Of a stretch of 64,000 nucleotides of DNA, positions 44,091-55,592 are shown piece after piece. Within the stretch, counting starts at the first letter, position 1. Every line of letters begins with the position of its first letter. Under the pieces are notes generated by a model. That model was not told the DNA's origin, did not search any database, and worked only from the letters and a program-made list of their open reading frames with translations. The DNA is from Letharia columbiana. Lineage: Eukaryota > Ascomycota > Lecanoromycetes > Lecanorales > Parmeliaceae. The DNA lies in contig NW_023501038.1 of the NCBI RefSeq assembly GCF_014066305.1, forward strand, positions 372,001 to 436,000. Direction: 5' to 3'. The position numbers and the translations under genes were made by a program.

Positions 44091-46904
44091 ATGAGGTCTC
44101 GGACTGGCTGGTGCGTTTGCCCTAGTCCACCGGTGCACCTCGACTGTCAACTGATGCCCAAACAGCTTGACTTGCCGTCAAAGGAAGCTCAAGTGTGATG
44201 AGCAAAAACCCATCTGCGGTCAATGTACCAAAGCAAACCGCCAATGCCAACCAAGTTCCGGTCTTACCTTTCGTCACCAACACAATGCTTCCATGAATGC
44301 AAACGAGGACGGTTCCTGGTCAGAGCGCAACCCTCCCCTCAGTGGATTCTATGCCTACAAAAACACCTTCAATGACAAAACCGTGTGGGTGGATATTCCG
44401 AAGCAACGTAAGTATTTTGCGCAGTCAGAATCTTGGCTACGCCATGCTCATCGTCTTTCGCAGTCACTTTCTACAATACATCCAACCCTTACACAGACCC
44501 TGGGACGCCAGACCTCGAAGCAATGATGTCTACACAAATCCAACTGCCATATGCTCAGCAACAACAGGATCAATGGAACATTGACCATCAATTACCAGAT
44601 CAGGCTGCCCAAATCCATCCCCACGGCCTTGAGGCCCTGTCCGCCGCTGCGTTGTATGCTCCTCCCGAAGCAAATATGATACCTTATCCGATATCAATGA
44701 ACAGACGTCATTTCGACAGTCCTTTCGAGTCGACCTCTCCTAATGACGAACACGGCCCTCCTGCTATCCCTTCCCCAAACACTGTTTCCTCAAGCAACAA
44801 ACTCAACTTCCTCTTGAATCCTCCAAATGCCCTGGAATCGCCAATAGATCCTAGTTTGATGTCGACTCCAGCCATTAGAGTTCCTCCACATTCAAGCGGA
44901 ACAGCTACGGAGAACGCACAGAAACCACGAGCAGAAGGCGAGGCTGAATCGGAGCATAAGGTCGCCTACCTACTCAGGCATTTCTCCGAGTCACCGGGTA
45001 AATGGTGTGTAAACTAACCAGCTCTCAGTGATCATTGAAACTAAAGAGCTGGGAAGGATGGACCTCTTTGACCATGGCGCTTATTTCGGGTCCCATGTCC
45101 CAGTGCAGGCGAGCTCTCATCCTCTTCTAAAGCATGCATCATGTGCGTGCGCAGCAAACCAACTAGGTCGAGCAGAAGGTGCGAAGGCCATCATCGGCGG
45201 CGATTGCTCACAAGAGGCGAGGATGGAAGTATTTGATGACCCGTCAATAGATTGGGGATGGGAGGGAGCGTATCATTACGACAAGAGCATAGCTCTGCTA
45301 ATGGAAGCAATGCAGCAAGATCGAAACGAGTCTTCGCCAAATAGTCCGGATGATACGGCGCCTACCTAGGGGTCTCCAAGATATGCTGGATCAATTCAAT
45401 GATCAAAGGGACGGCACCATTCAAGTCATGTAGGAACGGCTCGACTAAGATCTGATGTAGTTGTTGCTGCGGTATGTTACTCAGACGCCCAGACATGTTC
45501 TCGGCAAGGGCTCATGTAAGATGCTAGACAGCAATACTATGCGTTTACGGAGTTTTTCAGTGCGACTGGTGCTACGTGGTCGCATCCCCTTGATGGTACG
45601 AAACAATGGCTGGACATTGCCGAAGGGGGCATGATGCCCCTAGCGACTTTCTGGAATTTTGCCCGTCAAGATTATCTCGCAGCGTGTAAGTCTGTATTGA
45701 TCATAGTCTTACAGAAATGATAATTCTAATGATCCGCAGTTCATAAATGAGTGCCGGACCCGCCTTGACACCGATGATCTCGACCTTTGGAGAGAAGCTG
45801 GCCGGTCCATTGACGAGAATAATCTTATCCTATCTCCTGGCATCTGGCTCGTTTTGGGCCCTTTGCCGAGCGAACGAGCCCGAGGGTCGCCAGGGCATGC
45901 GACAATTACTAGCAGCAGAGTGGAAAGCGGAATGCCTGAAGCGAAAAGCACTATAAAAGAAGACATGATATCCAACGCCCTGGTTTGGCTCTTGTCCCAA
46001 GAGAGGGATTCGCCCCATTTCCAGCCAGAGATCGGTCCGAACAACTTCAGAAAGACGAGGTGGAGAGTATGAGAAGTCGCAGAAATCACTGCTTGGAAAG
46101 TGGAAGGGCTTTGCACGTGAATTTGAAGTGTGGTTCTAGGGTCTTCCGGCAACGTTCCAGCTATCGACGTGAATCAGGTCATCTCGAAACATGACTGTAG
46201 ATCCCAAAGGACTTGACCAAACCAACCATCGAATCTTCTACGAAGTCTGGGATACCAACGGAATGGTACGTTATTTCGTAATATTTCCGTCTTAGCCTGG
46301 ACTCTAATCTGGATAGGGAGACTTGATTAGCCTTCTGACTGATCTTTCGACTCAACTTCCAAAGTGGCATGAAAGGGCCTCCTTCTCACTCTGCTTCCCA
46401 GATCTGTCTCGGGACTTGCAATATTGCCGTGTGTAGGACATGCTGACTCTGTATAATTGTCAGTGCGGAGCAATGATGCAGCACTATCACATGGCTCAGA
46501 TCCTTCTACTCGTCGAAAAATCACACGAGACAACCATGCGTCAAAGTACAATTGCTAGTCGCCTGAATTCTTATCGCTTGATTGAAGAGTAAATTGTCTC
46601 CCATTGCTACGAGATGTGGTACGTGGCATGTGTCGTTATGGCTGTTAATGCCCTTGACTAACAATCTGCTAGTGGTATTGCCTTGTCTCGTCAACCATCT
46701 TCGGTGCGGGTCCATCAGACACAACCATTATTCGTGGCTGGTCAATGCCCTGCCCAGAGACACGTGGTCCCAAAACTACTGCGTGGTGTAGAAATAGATC
46801 TTGGATGGGCTACGGAAAACCGGGTGCAGCAGCTGTTAGAAGACTGTGATGGAGATTGGGATACTGCTTGTTGGCCTTTGAAAGCCGTTCGCATCGTGCC
46901 ATGA
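44091..46904 (+). pseudogene. Zn2Cys6 transcription factor gene, decayed in its C-terminal half
   Basis: Exons 44091-44110, 44166-44407, 44464-45004 and 45057-45369 splice in frame to MRSRTGCLTCRQRKLKCDEQ and the rest of a zinc cluster, GFYAYKNTFNDKTVWVDIP, VAYLLRHFSES, WMDLFDHGAYFGSHVPV and HYDKSIALLMEAMQQDRNES, stopping at TAG 45367-45369 (371 residues). Family-like sequence goes on beyond: QYYAFTEFFSATGATWSHPL (about 45530), TFWNFARQDYLAA, a frame jump to INECRTRLDTDDLDLWREAG (from 45740), GFAREFEVWF then TAG 46137-46139 then GLPATF, AMMQHYHMAQILLLVEKSHE, TAA 46590-46592, and finally LLRGVEIDLGWATENRVQQL. At least four stops (with TGA 45400-45402) and one frameshift separate recognisable pieces, so the full regulator is inferred to be lost. 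A short product with only the DNA-binding part could still be made. Confidence 0.75.
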
Positions 46905-47137
46905 GGGATTTGGGGAGTGCTCACCGTGCATTACTTGGCTCTCTGTCTCGTTGACCATGGCCAAAGGGCTTCTGAGAGGTTCATTGACTTTCTGGAATTG
47001 CTCTGTAGAGCTCATGACGCGTCAAGTTGCTTATACCAACCCGTTGAGCTTTCTAGCATTGATATTGGATTGCCTGCTCTTAGGTGTATGCTGGAATTTC
47101 AGCCATCCTATCGCATCGCATCGTTCAGCAACAAACC

Positions 47138-47752
47138 ATGGCTAGAGGCAGAAATTCTAGATGTAACGACCCACGAAGCGGTGGCAGATACTACCAGCGA
47201 GATCGTGCAGGTATGGATCTCGTTTATGCCAACGACCACCGCAGAGCACAACCGTCCAGTGAACCCGGTACTACAATTGGAGCAAATGCCAGCATTCGTG
47301 GTCTTGGCCATCATTTTTATGGTTCCGAACATTTTCATGGCACCCATCGACGCTCGTCATACATCCCGCCCCACGAGCGGAGAAGACAGCCACCAAATCC
47401 TTTCCCACCTAGCCCACCACATCTGTCTCACTGTGACCAAGGGTATAAGGCCATCATTCGTGAGATCTCTCGTGAAGGATCCATCCTACAGCAGAAGGTG
47501 GAAAGGCTTCTGGCAGGTTTGTTACGTCTGATGCCCAACGAAGATGAGATGGATTTCGGAGCGGCTAACACGACCTATTTCATGCCTTTCAAGCCACGCG
47601 CAATCACGCAAGATGAGGCAGACAAGAAGGTCGAGGGCTGTAAGAACATCGGCTCCGGGACTACCAGCGTCGACGCGGCCAAATTTGCCGGAATTTACAT
47701 GCTTGCCCCGAAGCTGGATTTTGAAGATCTGAGTGGCTTTCTCCTAGACTAG
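47138..47752 (+). CDS. Hypothetical protein
   Basis: ATG-started frame of 204 residues. The first half is rich in Arg, His, Pro and Gly (GLGHHFYGSEHFHGTHRRSS, PPHERRRQPPNPFPPSPP). The second half looks more like real coding: YKAIIREISREGSILQQKVE forms a plausible amphipathic helix, followed by MPNEDEMDFGAANTTYFMPF and FAGIYMLAPKLDFEDLSGFL. No family recognised. A second frame (46917-47531) overlaps it and is also open, so the call could be wrong. It follows directly on the decayed regulator and runs towards the convergent 6PGDH-like gene. Confidence 0.4.
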   Translation: MARGRNSRCNDPRSGGRYYQRDRAGMDLVYANDHRRAQPSSEPGTTIGANASIRGLGHHFYGSEHFHGTHRRSSYIPPHERRRQPPNPFPPSPPHLSHCDQGYKAIIREISREGSILQQKVERLLAGLLRLMPNEDEMDFGAANTTYFMPFKPRAITQDEADKKVEGCKNIGSGTTSVDAAKFAGIYMLAPKLDFEDLSGFLLD

Positions 47753-47937
47753 GCTCACGAAACGGGCAACAACACCCAAAAATCCCATTATGTCTGAGGT
47801 TCCAATTGGTTAAATACCTTTTTGTGGGCAATACATAAAGGCCTGTTGCTGCTACGTTTCGTACTCGCAAACTTCTCCCACAAGCAGCAACACTGCAACA
47901 GACAATTCTTTGTTTGGCTTGGAGTGTAGCCAATCTA

Positions 47938-49002
47938 CTACTCTACTTTCTCCTTCTTCCTCTCCAACCCCTGGCCCACCAGCCTTGCAACATCTTCCGG
48001 TGTCTTACCCACCCTCCTGTCTTCCGTCTTCTCCTTTCCTAGGTTTGTTTCATCTGCTACAAATCTAAAGACTTCACTAACCCCATCGAACAAGTTTGTC
48101 TCAAATCCTCCTTCGGTACGAAAAGTCTCTGCAATCTCCTTCATCTCATCAACCCATCTGTACGCTTTGGGCGGCATACCCACCAATCCTTGGGCCGCAA
48201 GCTCTCCTGTTTTGGGGCTGTAGTCTTTGAGATGTGCTTGCAGGTCGTCGAGCACCCCGAGGGTGTGTGCTGTGGTGAATGATTGGATTGCGATTGCTGT
48301 CAAGCCCTTGGTGGTGGATGCAAAACACATTTTCAATCCGCTGGCGGGACCAATCTTGTCGGCTATGTGCTTGATATTGAGAACTTTTGCAAGATGCGCG
48401 CCGCTGATAGGAGCGTCATCGAGACTGTGAGGACCGGAGACGACGATGCTGGGTTTGGTCCAGTTACCATCTGGTTTGAATTTTGGGGCGCCTCCGATGA
48501 TCTTTCAACTGCTTTAGGACATGAAACATCACTATATGGCGTGCTACTCACATACCCCACCGTCAAGGAATCTCATCATCGGGTAGTCCTTCAAGAGGAG
48601 TTCCAGCGTTCGTGCTCCATTGGGACTGATGGCATTAAGGTCAATGTAGAAGAGCGGTTCTTGCTCCGGGTCTCTGACATGTCCAGCTGCTGCTTCGGTG
48701 AACCTCTTGGCTGTGCTGATAGCGTCCCGGGGGGGAACAATCGACAGGATGTAGTCTGCTTGAGCAACGAGCTCCTGATCCGTGTCTACCAGCTCGATTG
48801 AAGCGGATTTGACACGCTGACGGGTTGACTCACTTGTGGCATCTTAGAAGGCTGAAACCACGAGTATGGGAATAATGTCTGCTGACCTTCTATCTGAGAT
48901 ATTTGTCAATACTCTATAGTTCTGGGCGCTCAAGAGCCTCGCAATGCCTACGCCCATCTCGCCGATAGAGGCAACGCCTACGGTCGCCAGAGAAGGTGGC
49001 AT
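47938..49002 (-). CDS. 6-phosphogluconate dehydrogenase-like NAD-binding protein with DUF1932
   Basis: Three exons (49002-48887, 48832-48556, 48501-47938) give 318 residues. The N-terminal Rossmann fold starts TVGVASIGEMGVGIARLLSA, where the usual GxGxxG reads as a variant (GVASIGEMG). It continues with NYRVLTNISDRSESTRQRVK across the first splice, ADYILSIVPPRDAISTAKRF and FYIDLNAISPNGARTLELLL. The second splice joins FLDGG to IIGGAPKFKPDGNWTKPSIV. The C-terminal DUF1932 helical part has IGPASGLKMCFASTTKGLTA and MPPKAYRWVDEMKEIAETF. Related proteins belong to the beta-hydroxyacid dehydrogenase superfamily; the substrate is unknown. It is divergent from the HAD gene over about 940 bases. Confidence 0.87.
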
Positions 49003-49941
49003 GGCTTAGACTATTATTGGTCGAACAGGAAGGTAGGCAGAAATTCCTCTAGAGTACCACAGCTAGTGTGGGTGAGCATCTGATCAATGACTTTCCCTCA
49101 TTGTCGCTCGGGCCTCCCCATTCATGAACTATGGACTATGGAACATGGAAGATGTGAATGAGAAATTCATATTTGATGAATTTCCCTCATGACGGCTCAT
49201 GACATGACATATGAACATATGCACGACGACGTAGAGAGAGTACATGAACTAACTCGTCTCGTCTGGTTCCGGAGAATAAATTTTTGCCCCGCCGCACCCC
49301 AACCAGCCCCCCTCGGCTTGAAAATGAAAAGCCCGCAAGCTTATCTACCTAGAGCTTACTCTAGAGTCCTAGAATTTTGTAATTTTTGACTCAACCATCA
49401 ACTCAACGACAAGCTTTGCCGGAGCACTGGAAATTCCCTCTCTTTTACTCAACCAACCAGACTTCCCCAGACTTCCTAGCATCCATGTTGCCGATTTCGC
49501 CCATCGTCTAGCCACCGTCCAACATGCTTTCATTGGTCGATTTCGACCATGACTCTCTCCAACTGTGCTGGTATAGGTCCGAAGTGCCTAAGCACTATCA
49601 TCGCTCTTGCAGAATACACCGAGCTTGTACTGGCACGTCACATGCTGAAGGACCGAGGCGATTATCGCGCAATGGTCGTTGGCGATTTATAAATTTGCTC
49701 ATATCCACCTGATAGAAAATATTAGCAACACTCAGATACTTTAAAGCCATAAAACCATATACCATTGACCCTACCGCTTTTCACACCAACACCCTTTGAT
49801 ACGATACCCAGGAACGTGGGCTGACCCCTAATCCACTCTCTTGATCTTGACCCATCTCTCGTCCTTTCATTCCCAGGTCTCGACATCGACCCACGCACCC
49901 AGCCGTCTTCGCTCTTTGATTGTATACCCATCTACTGAGCC
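49003..49941. other. Intergenic between divergent 6PGDH-like and HAD genes
   Basis: No gene seen. Pyrimidine-rich stretches near 49840-49900 probably belong to the HAD gene's 5' leader. Confidence 0.4.
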
Positions 49942-51418
49942 ATGGAGCTGTGGAACGAGCAGGGCACTAAGCCCTTGGATGCCTCAAAACCCCAGCTTTG
50001 GGAGTCTTCTTCCCAACGAGAGGCATCAAGAATGACAGACGGGAAAGATCTCCTCTCACCGCAACCACGACCAACAGTGCGTCGCCTCTCTTCGGCGACT
50101 GCCGATTTCAAGGGCTTGAACATTGGACCACATGTTGTTGTACCACCTAAGCATATGGATTCTCCCAGCAATGCTCACGAAACAGCTGCTGCCCTTGAGC
50201 TGGCCAAACACCGTCTCAAGGATCTCGATTCAGGCGACGGTGTAGTCACACCTAGCACGCCTCCAGAGACAACGACTACAGATAGCTACGCATTCGCCTT
50301 CGATATTGATGGAGTCCTCATACGTGGTGGAAAGCCAATACCAGAGGCAGTTGAAGCTATGAAAGTCTTGAACGGTCAGAACGAGTACGGCATCAAAGTG
50401 TAAGTCTATACGCCGTGTATCACTCAAGCAGTCTTTGCTGACTCTCGGTAGTCCCTACATCTTCCTCACGAACGGCGGTGGAAAGACGGAGCAGGAACGG
50501 TGTGTAGACCTGAGCAGACAGTTGGAACTCGAGATCTCTCCCGGACAATTCATCTGTGGTCACACACCTATGAGAGAGATGGCACAGAAGTACAAGACAG
50601 TCCTTGTTGTGGGAGGAGAAGGCGAGAAGTGCCGCCTTGTGGCAGAAGGCTATGGCTTCAGAGATGTGGTCACTCCAGGCGATATCATGAAAGACAACGA
50701 CAGAACGACTCCATTCCGAAGGCTCACCGACCAGGAGACACAGAACTCACGAGTCCGCAACTTTGGCGAAACCGAAATCGAGGCTATCTTTGTCTTTGCG
50801 GATAGTCGTCACTGGGGGGACGATCAGCAAATCATCATTGATCTACTTACATCCAAGAATGGCCGGCTTGGCACGAGCTCCGAGAACTACGATGAAGGTC
50901 CGCCAATCTACTTTTCCCATAATGACCTGATATGGTCTGCTGCCCACGAACACACACGCCTTGGCATGGGCGCCCTCCGCTCCTCGTTAGAAGCGATCTA
51001 CAAAAGCATCACAGGCAAAGACCTGGTATCGACAGCGTTCGGCAAGCCCCAGCTTGGCACATTCCAGTTTGCCACACGGTTACTCCAACAATGGCGCAAA
51101 GACACTCACGGTATCAACAAGCCGCCAGAAACTGTCTACTTTGTTGGCGATACACCCGAATCGGACATTCGCGGTACCAACGAGTTCAACGAATCTAAGC
51201 TGTCCGAAAATGACTGGTACTCGATACTTGTGCGGACGGGCGTATTCAAAGAGGGAACGAAGCCACGGTACACGCCAAGAATAACGGTCAACAACGTCCT
51301 TGATGCCGTGAATCATGGCATCAAGCGAGAGATGAGCAAAGCCTCCAAGGCACAGGCTAAGAATACTGAAGAGGCCATCGATGAAATCGTTGATGGTGTG
51401 CCCGTTGGTGACGAGTGA
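49942..51418 (+). CDS. HAD-superfamily hydrolase, CECR5/HDHD5 type
   Basis: Two exons (49942-50399, 50452-51418) with a 52-base intron give 474 residues. After about 110 variable N-terminal residues, motif I reads AFAFDIDGVLIRGGKPIPEA, and the splice leads to VPYIFLTNGGGKTEQERC (motif II Thr). A cap domain has GHTPMREMAQKYKTVLVVGG and DVVTPGDIMKDN. The C-terminal HAD half has FADSRHWGDDQQIIIDLL, the Lys-containing AFGKPQLGTFQFA, and motif IV VYFVGDTPESDIRGTNEF. This is the subclass IIA layout of CECR5/HDHD5, proteins often found in mitochondria. The exact substrate is not known. A mitochondrial presequence is not obvious here. Confidence 0.92.
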
Positions 51419-52178
51419 TGCGTTACTCGGGCCTATGATATCCCTTGGTCCTTTAACAGACAGACAATTTGGAGCTCACGTTTGCTTCCATCTTTTGGTC
51501 CCTAGACCCGGATTTGGCGTTTGTATTATAGGCGTCTTGTGGCATGTCTCATCTCGGCCTGCCGGACTCGGTGCTCTTTGTATGCTTTCGTCCAGAAAAA
51601 GTCTTTAGTACACAAAAGAGGCGCACGCATATACCCTAGCTAGGCAGATATATCATCCACATTAATGGACCATGTGGTATCTATTCACTTGGAGTTCTCT
51701 ATCTTCTCACCAATCAAATATGGACGAGTTCCTAGCCTATGCTAACGGTGCAAGCCACGCAAAATGGACTCTTAATTGAGTAGTAGGGCAGGGTGCTTGG
51801 AGCGGCAGCGGCAGCATTTTAGGGGAGAAAGCCGCCCCAATGCAGCCCTAGAGTAGACTTGGCCAAGAGATCTAGAAGAAGAAGAACAAGGGTTCTACTG
51901 CAAGTGGTGACTCTGATTCTCCCAAATGAATAACACGACACTCAATAAATAGCACACTCACTCCTCGATACCTTCAAAGACTGCGAGTAGCATCTTTCAA
52001 ACATCATATTCTGACCAGTTTTTTAACATTCCATGCTTCCATGCTTCCACCCCACCACGAACCCCGCCAACTAAACATTCCAACGCAATGTGGTATCCAG
52101 GTGCAGGGTCATGACATGATGATATGGGCTTATTAACCGCCCTGCAGTCACGTTTCATGCTAGGTGGTTATAGTCATC
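51419..52178. other. Intergenic, nothing supportable
   Basis: No gene or clear motif. GGCAGCGGCAGC at about 51808 is only a short simple run. Confidence 0.4.
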
Positions 52179-53180
52179 ATGGTTCCTCGCTTTTCAGAAC
52201 CACCTATTGTCATGTCTCCACCCGTCGAGGAGGTCATTGAAGAGGTCGAAGACCTCACGAAACCTTTGCCTGCTCTGCCTACCACCGAATTTTCTCGACC
52301 CTACACTCCTCGACGAGCCACAGCCCCAGACACACCTACAGCCCCATCTCCCTTCTCAAATCTCTCCGTATCGTCCCTACCGCTACGGCCGCGCACTCGT
52401 TCACCCTTCGCACGAGGCCATCTAAGGTCCAAGTCTTCCGGAAGCGGCTCTCTCAGTGCCCCACAAATGACCCGGGCACATTCATCCCCAGTCCCCAACA
52501 CCACAGGTCGTCCTATAATACCTCGCCCATCCAGCCCTCTCGGACCTCCTCTTCGACACCGCAGCCCCATGAGGAGGCAGTCAGACGAATCATTTTCCAG
52601 CTTCAGCAACCAACTAGACATAGACCTGACCATCTCCGAGAATTCAGAATTAGACCTGACGCCCCGAGCAACAGTGGATCTCGACTCCGTGCCTGCTTCC
52701 CCCTCACCATCACACAATAATTACCAGACTTTCCCTCGCAGCCGCCGACGGCCTGCGTCACCGCTTCACCAGATTTCGCTGTCCGCTTTCTCTTCAAACA
52801 CTTCGAAGCATTCACTTCGCGCATCCACTTCCACTCCTTCGTTGGCGGCTAGCCAATACAATGAAGCATACCCGTCCAATTACTCTTTCTCCTCCGGCTC
52901 GGTCCCGTCAACGCCCACATCATTGCGCTCTCGCTCTCCGAGCATATCATCACTTGAGACCATCCCCGACTCGCCTGATGCGGAGCGGGAAGCTGAGAAT
53001 ATTGCTAGGCTGAAAGCTGCTGCTGACCAAGAAGATCAGAGTGAAGAAAGTATTGGGAGACGGGCTGGCTCTGATGTCGGAGTGAGAGGGACAGGCAGAG
53101 GGGACAAGAGGAAGAGATGGAGTGTTTGCGGGGCGGAGAGGAGGGGTGATTTAGATTTGGAGACGATTTGGGAGGACTAA
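52179..53180 (+). CDS. Pro/Ser-rich protein of unknown function
   Basis: Single frame of 333 residues from the ATG at 52179. Composition is rich in Ser, Pro, Arg and Thr, with dozens of SP/TP sites (FARGHLRSKSSGSGSLSAPQ, PRPSSPLGPPLRHRSPMRRQ). Near the C-terminus a more conserved-looking part reads SLETIPDSPDAEREAENIAR then LKAAADQE, and the protein ends with KRKRWSVCGAERRGDLDLET and IWED. A basic cluster (RGDKRKR) could be a nuclear signal. The C-terminal block is typical of conserved ascomycete proteins that I have only seen as unnamed. No function is assigned. An extended start five codons upstream lacks an ATG. Confidence 0.7.
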   Translation: MVPRFSEPPIVMSPPVEEVIEEVEDLTKPLPALPTTEFSRPYTPRRATAPDTPTAPSPFSNLSVSSLPLRPRTRSPFARGHLRSKSSGSGSLSAPQMTRAHSSPVPNTTGRPIIPRPSSPLGPPLRHRSPMRRQSDESFSSFSNQLDIDLTISENSELDLTPRATVDLDSVPASPSPSHNNYQTFPRSRRRPASPLHQISLSAFSSNTSKHSLRASTSTPSLAASQYNEAYPSNYSFSSGSVPSTPTSLRSRSPSISSLETIPDSPDAEREAENIARLKAAADQEDQSEESIGRRAGSDVGVRGTGRGDKRKRWSVCGAERRGDLDLETIWED

Positions 53181-53787
53181 GGGGGAGGTATCTTTTCCTG
53201 CATACGTTACAGCATTTCCAAAGGCGTACAGGGCTTTCCCATTCACGGAAAGGGAACGCATCGAGAGGGGTGGAACGGAGTTTTCAGATTCGTTCTCAGA
53301 GCTGGACCCGAGCACAATACAACATCAATGACGCGGTGATCGGTCATATTATGCATGACTTCGGGGCATCGATATCTGGCGTCAGCATGTACAGCATCAT
53401 CCAAGACCGTTCGACGCCAAGACCGGGGTGACAGGCGTTGGGAAACCGTTCTTGACTGTGTGGAATATTTGCAGCGATACCCGGTGGCCAAGCTTAATAT
53501 ACTAGAGCTGCATTAAAGTATGGCTATACATTGGAACATGCATACTTAGCTAGTCACTTGGTCAGAAACTGCTTTTGTGCTCCCTAAGTTGTTGTGCCCC
53601 AATCGACGAGTGCTTGGGCCATTTAAAGTAGACTCAAGTCATGAAGTACTGTAAGGAGTAGAGCCCGAGGGGGAGTTCCATGCTATGCTACAGTATTTTC
53701 GCCATGATACCAAGCCCTTTGGCTGCCCCATCAGAGCCTTCACCGTCGCGAGTGTTTTCGGCATCGATACCTCATGCTCCCTTATCC
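53181..53787. other. Intergenic between Pro/Ser-rich gene and PHB1 3' end
   Basis: No supportable gene. Confidence 0.4.
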
Positions 53788-54712
53788 TCACGACCTCAGT
53801 CCCAACAGCAACCCAGCCCCCTTCCCTCCCTTGTCCCCACCCTCCCCTCCACCAGGCAAATATGTCACATTCGGATTTCCTGCCAACGTCTGCGCGATCT
53901 CCTTACTCGCCTCGATCCTCCTAATCATGATCAACCCATCCCCAGCCCTCGCCACAGCCCTCGAAATCGTCTCTGCGCTCTCGGCCTCCCCTTCCGCCCT
54001 AATCACATTCGCCTGCCTCTCCTGCTCCGCCTTCTCCACTATAAATCTACTCCTCTCTGCATCTTGCTGCGCGATCTGCTTCTGCTCGACGGCCCGGGTG
54101 AATTCTTTGCCGAAGGTCATGTGCGTGATGGAGACGTCTTCGAGGGCGATGTTGAATTCGGAAGCGCGTTTGAGAAGGTCGGTGCGTATGCGGGCGGAGA
54201 CGGATTCTCGTTGCGTGATCAGTTCGGCGGCGTCGAATTGGGCGACGATGGATTTGAGGACTTCGTTGCCGATGGAGGGGAGGACGCGCTCGTCGTAGTC
54301 GAGTCCGAGGGACTAGGTACAGAAATATGTCAGCGTACGGTACAAAATGTAGACGGAATGCTTGTGTTGGAAGGCGGAAATATGATCGTACCTGGTATAT
54401 CTTTGGCAAGTTCGGGACTTCTGGTCTATGCAGGACCCTCAACGTCAAGCTGACCATCTGCAAATCCTTGCTCCCGGTCGTGGTTGAGATATTCCTGGGT
54501 TTGGTGCGGACATCGTAAATGATGGATTTCTGCAGCCAAGGGATCAGGAAATGTGTGCCTTCGTTGACGACGGTCTCTTTGACTCCTGACAGACGGTCGA
54601 ATATTACTGCGCGAGTGCCGCCTTTGACATCGTACATGGAGGCTTGGACGAAGGCACCGCCGATGGCAACAGGGACGGCCCATCTGTAGATTGTGCTAAG
54701 GGTGTTGGCCAT
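53788..54712 (-). CDS. PHB1: Prohibitin-1
   Basis: Two exons (54712-54392, 54312-53788) with a 79-base intron give 281 residues, the usual size. The N-terminus has a hydrophobic anchor ([20 protein letters not shown]) and the PHB/SPFH domain follows: [56 protein letters not shown] then [21 protein letters not shown] coiled coil has [20 protein letters not shown] and [19 protein letters not shown]. Phb1 and Phb2 form a ring complex in the mitochondrial inner membrane that acts as chaperone and membrane scaffold with the m-AAA protease. PHB1 fits better than PHB2 by length and N-terminus. It is head to head with QCR8. Confidence 0.96.
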
Positions 54713-54946
54713 AGTGGAGGATTCAAGATGCAGATATTTCTAGAATCTGCGGAGGATGGTAGTGCTGCAGGTGAGCTTTGGTCGGAAAATATCGAGATTC
54801 AATGCGGTTTAGCGCCATCTCGAAGTTACTTGGCACCATGAAAGCAACTCTTTATTCACCCATCACTTCCGATCACCTAATACATCAACCTCCACCATAA
54901 GAGCTACATTTCTTTTACTGTCTTACCTTCTGCTCCATTGCCTACC
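54713..54946. promoter_or_regulatory. Shared intergenic promoter region of PHB1 and QCR8
   Basis: Only 234 bases separate the start codons of two genes for mitochondrial inner-membrane proteins, so a bidirectional promoter is plausible. No individual motif was established. Confidence 0.5.
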
Positions 54947-55592
54947 ATGGCAGGAGGAAGCGCACCGTTGGACACGAAGCATGGCCAGTATGTACTCTCT
55001 CACCTCATCCGAAAACATATTACAATTCACCGATCTCTCTCAGTAGCTGAACGTCATCTTTGACTAATGTTATATTACAGGTACCTCGGTCCCTGGGGCA
55101 ATTTAGGTACGCTGTTTTGCAAGATTCCCGTTCTCCGGCAATGCTTTCGTGACCGCGAGGGCAACAACCTATCCTCCCTGGCCAAATGGCAATAGCACAT
55201 GAACCTGCGCAGATGGCTAACGTCCATGGTAACCAGGATCTCAGACACAAAAGGGCATAACAACCTACTCCATCTCCGCCAACCGCCAACGTCCTCTTGC
55301 CGGCACACTCAATGCGGCAGTCTTCAATACCTGGCGGAGATGCAGAGCTCAGGCTCTTTACGTCCTACCGCCTTTTGCGCTCGCATATCTGGCTTTGAAT
55401 TGGGCTGTCGAAAAGTGAGTTTCCCGGAGCTACGAATATTCGGGTCAGAATGAAAACGGAGGGCCTATTTGCTAGGGAGTGTATCCTGACCATTTGAAAT
55501 ACAGGAACGAGTACTACAACTCAAAGACAGGGAGAATGCACGACGCAGAAGCCGCAGATCAAGCTACTCAGGGAGGATCAGTGCGTGGTTAG
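54947..55592 (+). CDS. QCR8: Cytochrome b-c1 complex subunit 8
   Basis: Four exons (54947-54987, 55081-55106, 55237-55414, 55505-55592) give 110 residues. Splicing yields MAGGSAPLDTKHGQYLGPWG then NLGSQTQKGITTYSISANRQ, a transmembrane part ALYVLPPFALAYLALNWAVE and KNEYYNSKTGRMHDAEAADQ. This small subunit of respiratory complex III lies near cytochrome b in the mitochondrial inner membrane. Three introns of 93, 130 and 90 bases interrupt a 333-base coding sequence, one exon being just 26 bases, so no long open frame shows it. All junctions are in frame and the family motifs LGPWGNLG and ITTYSIS are intact. Confidence 0.95.
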
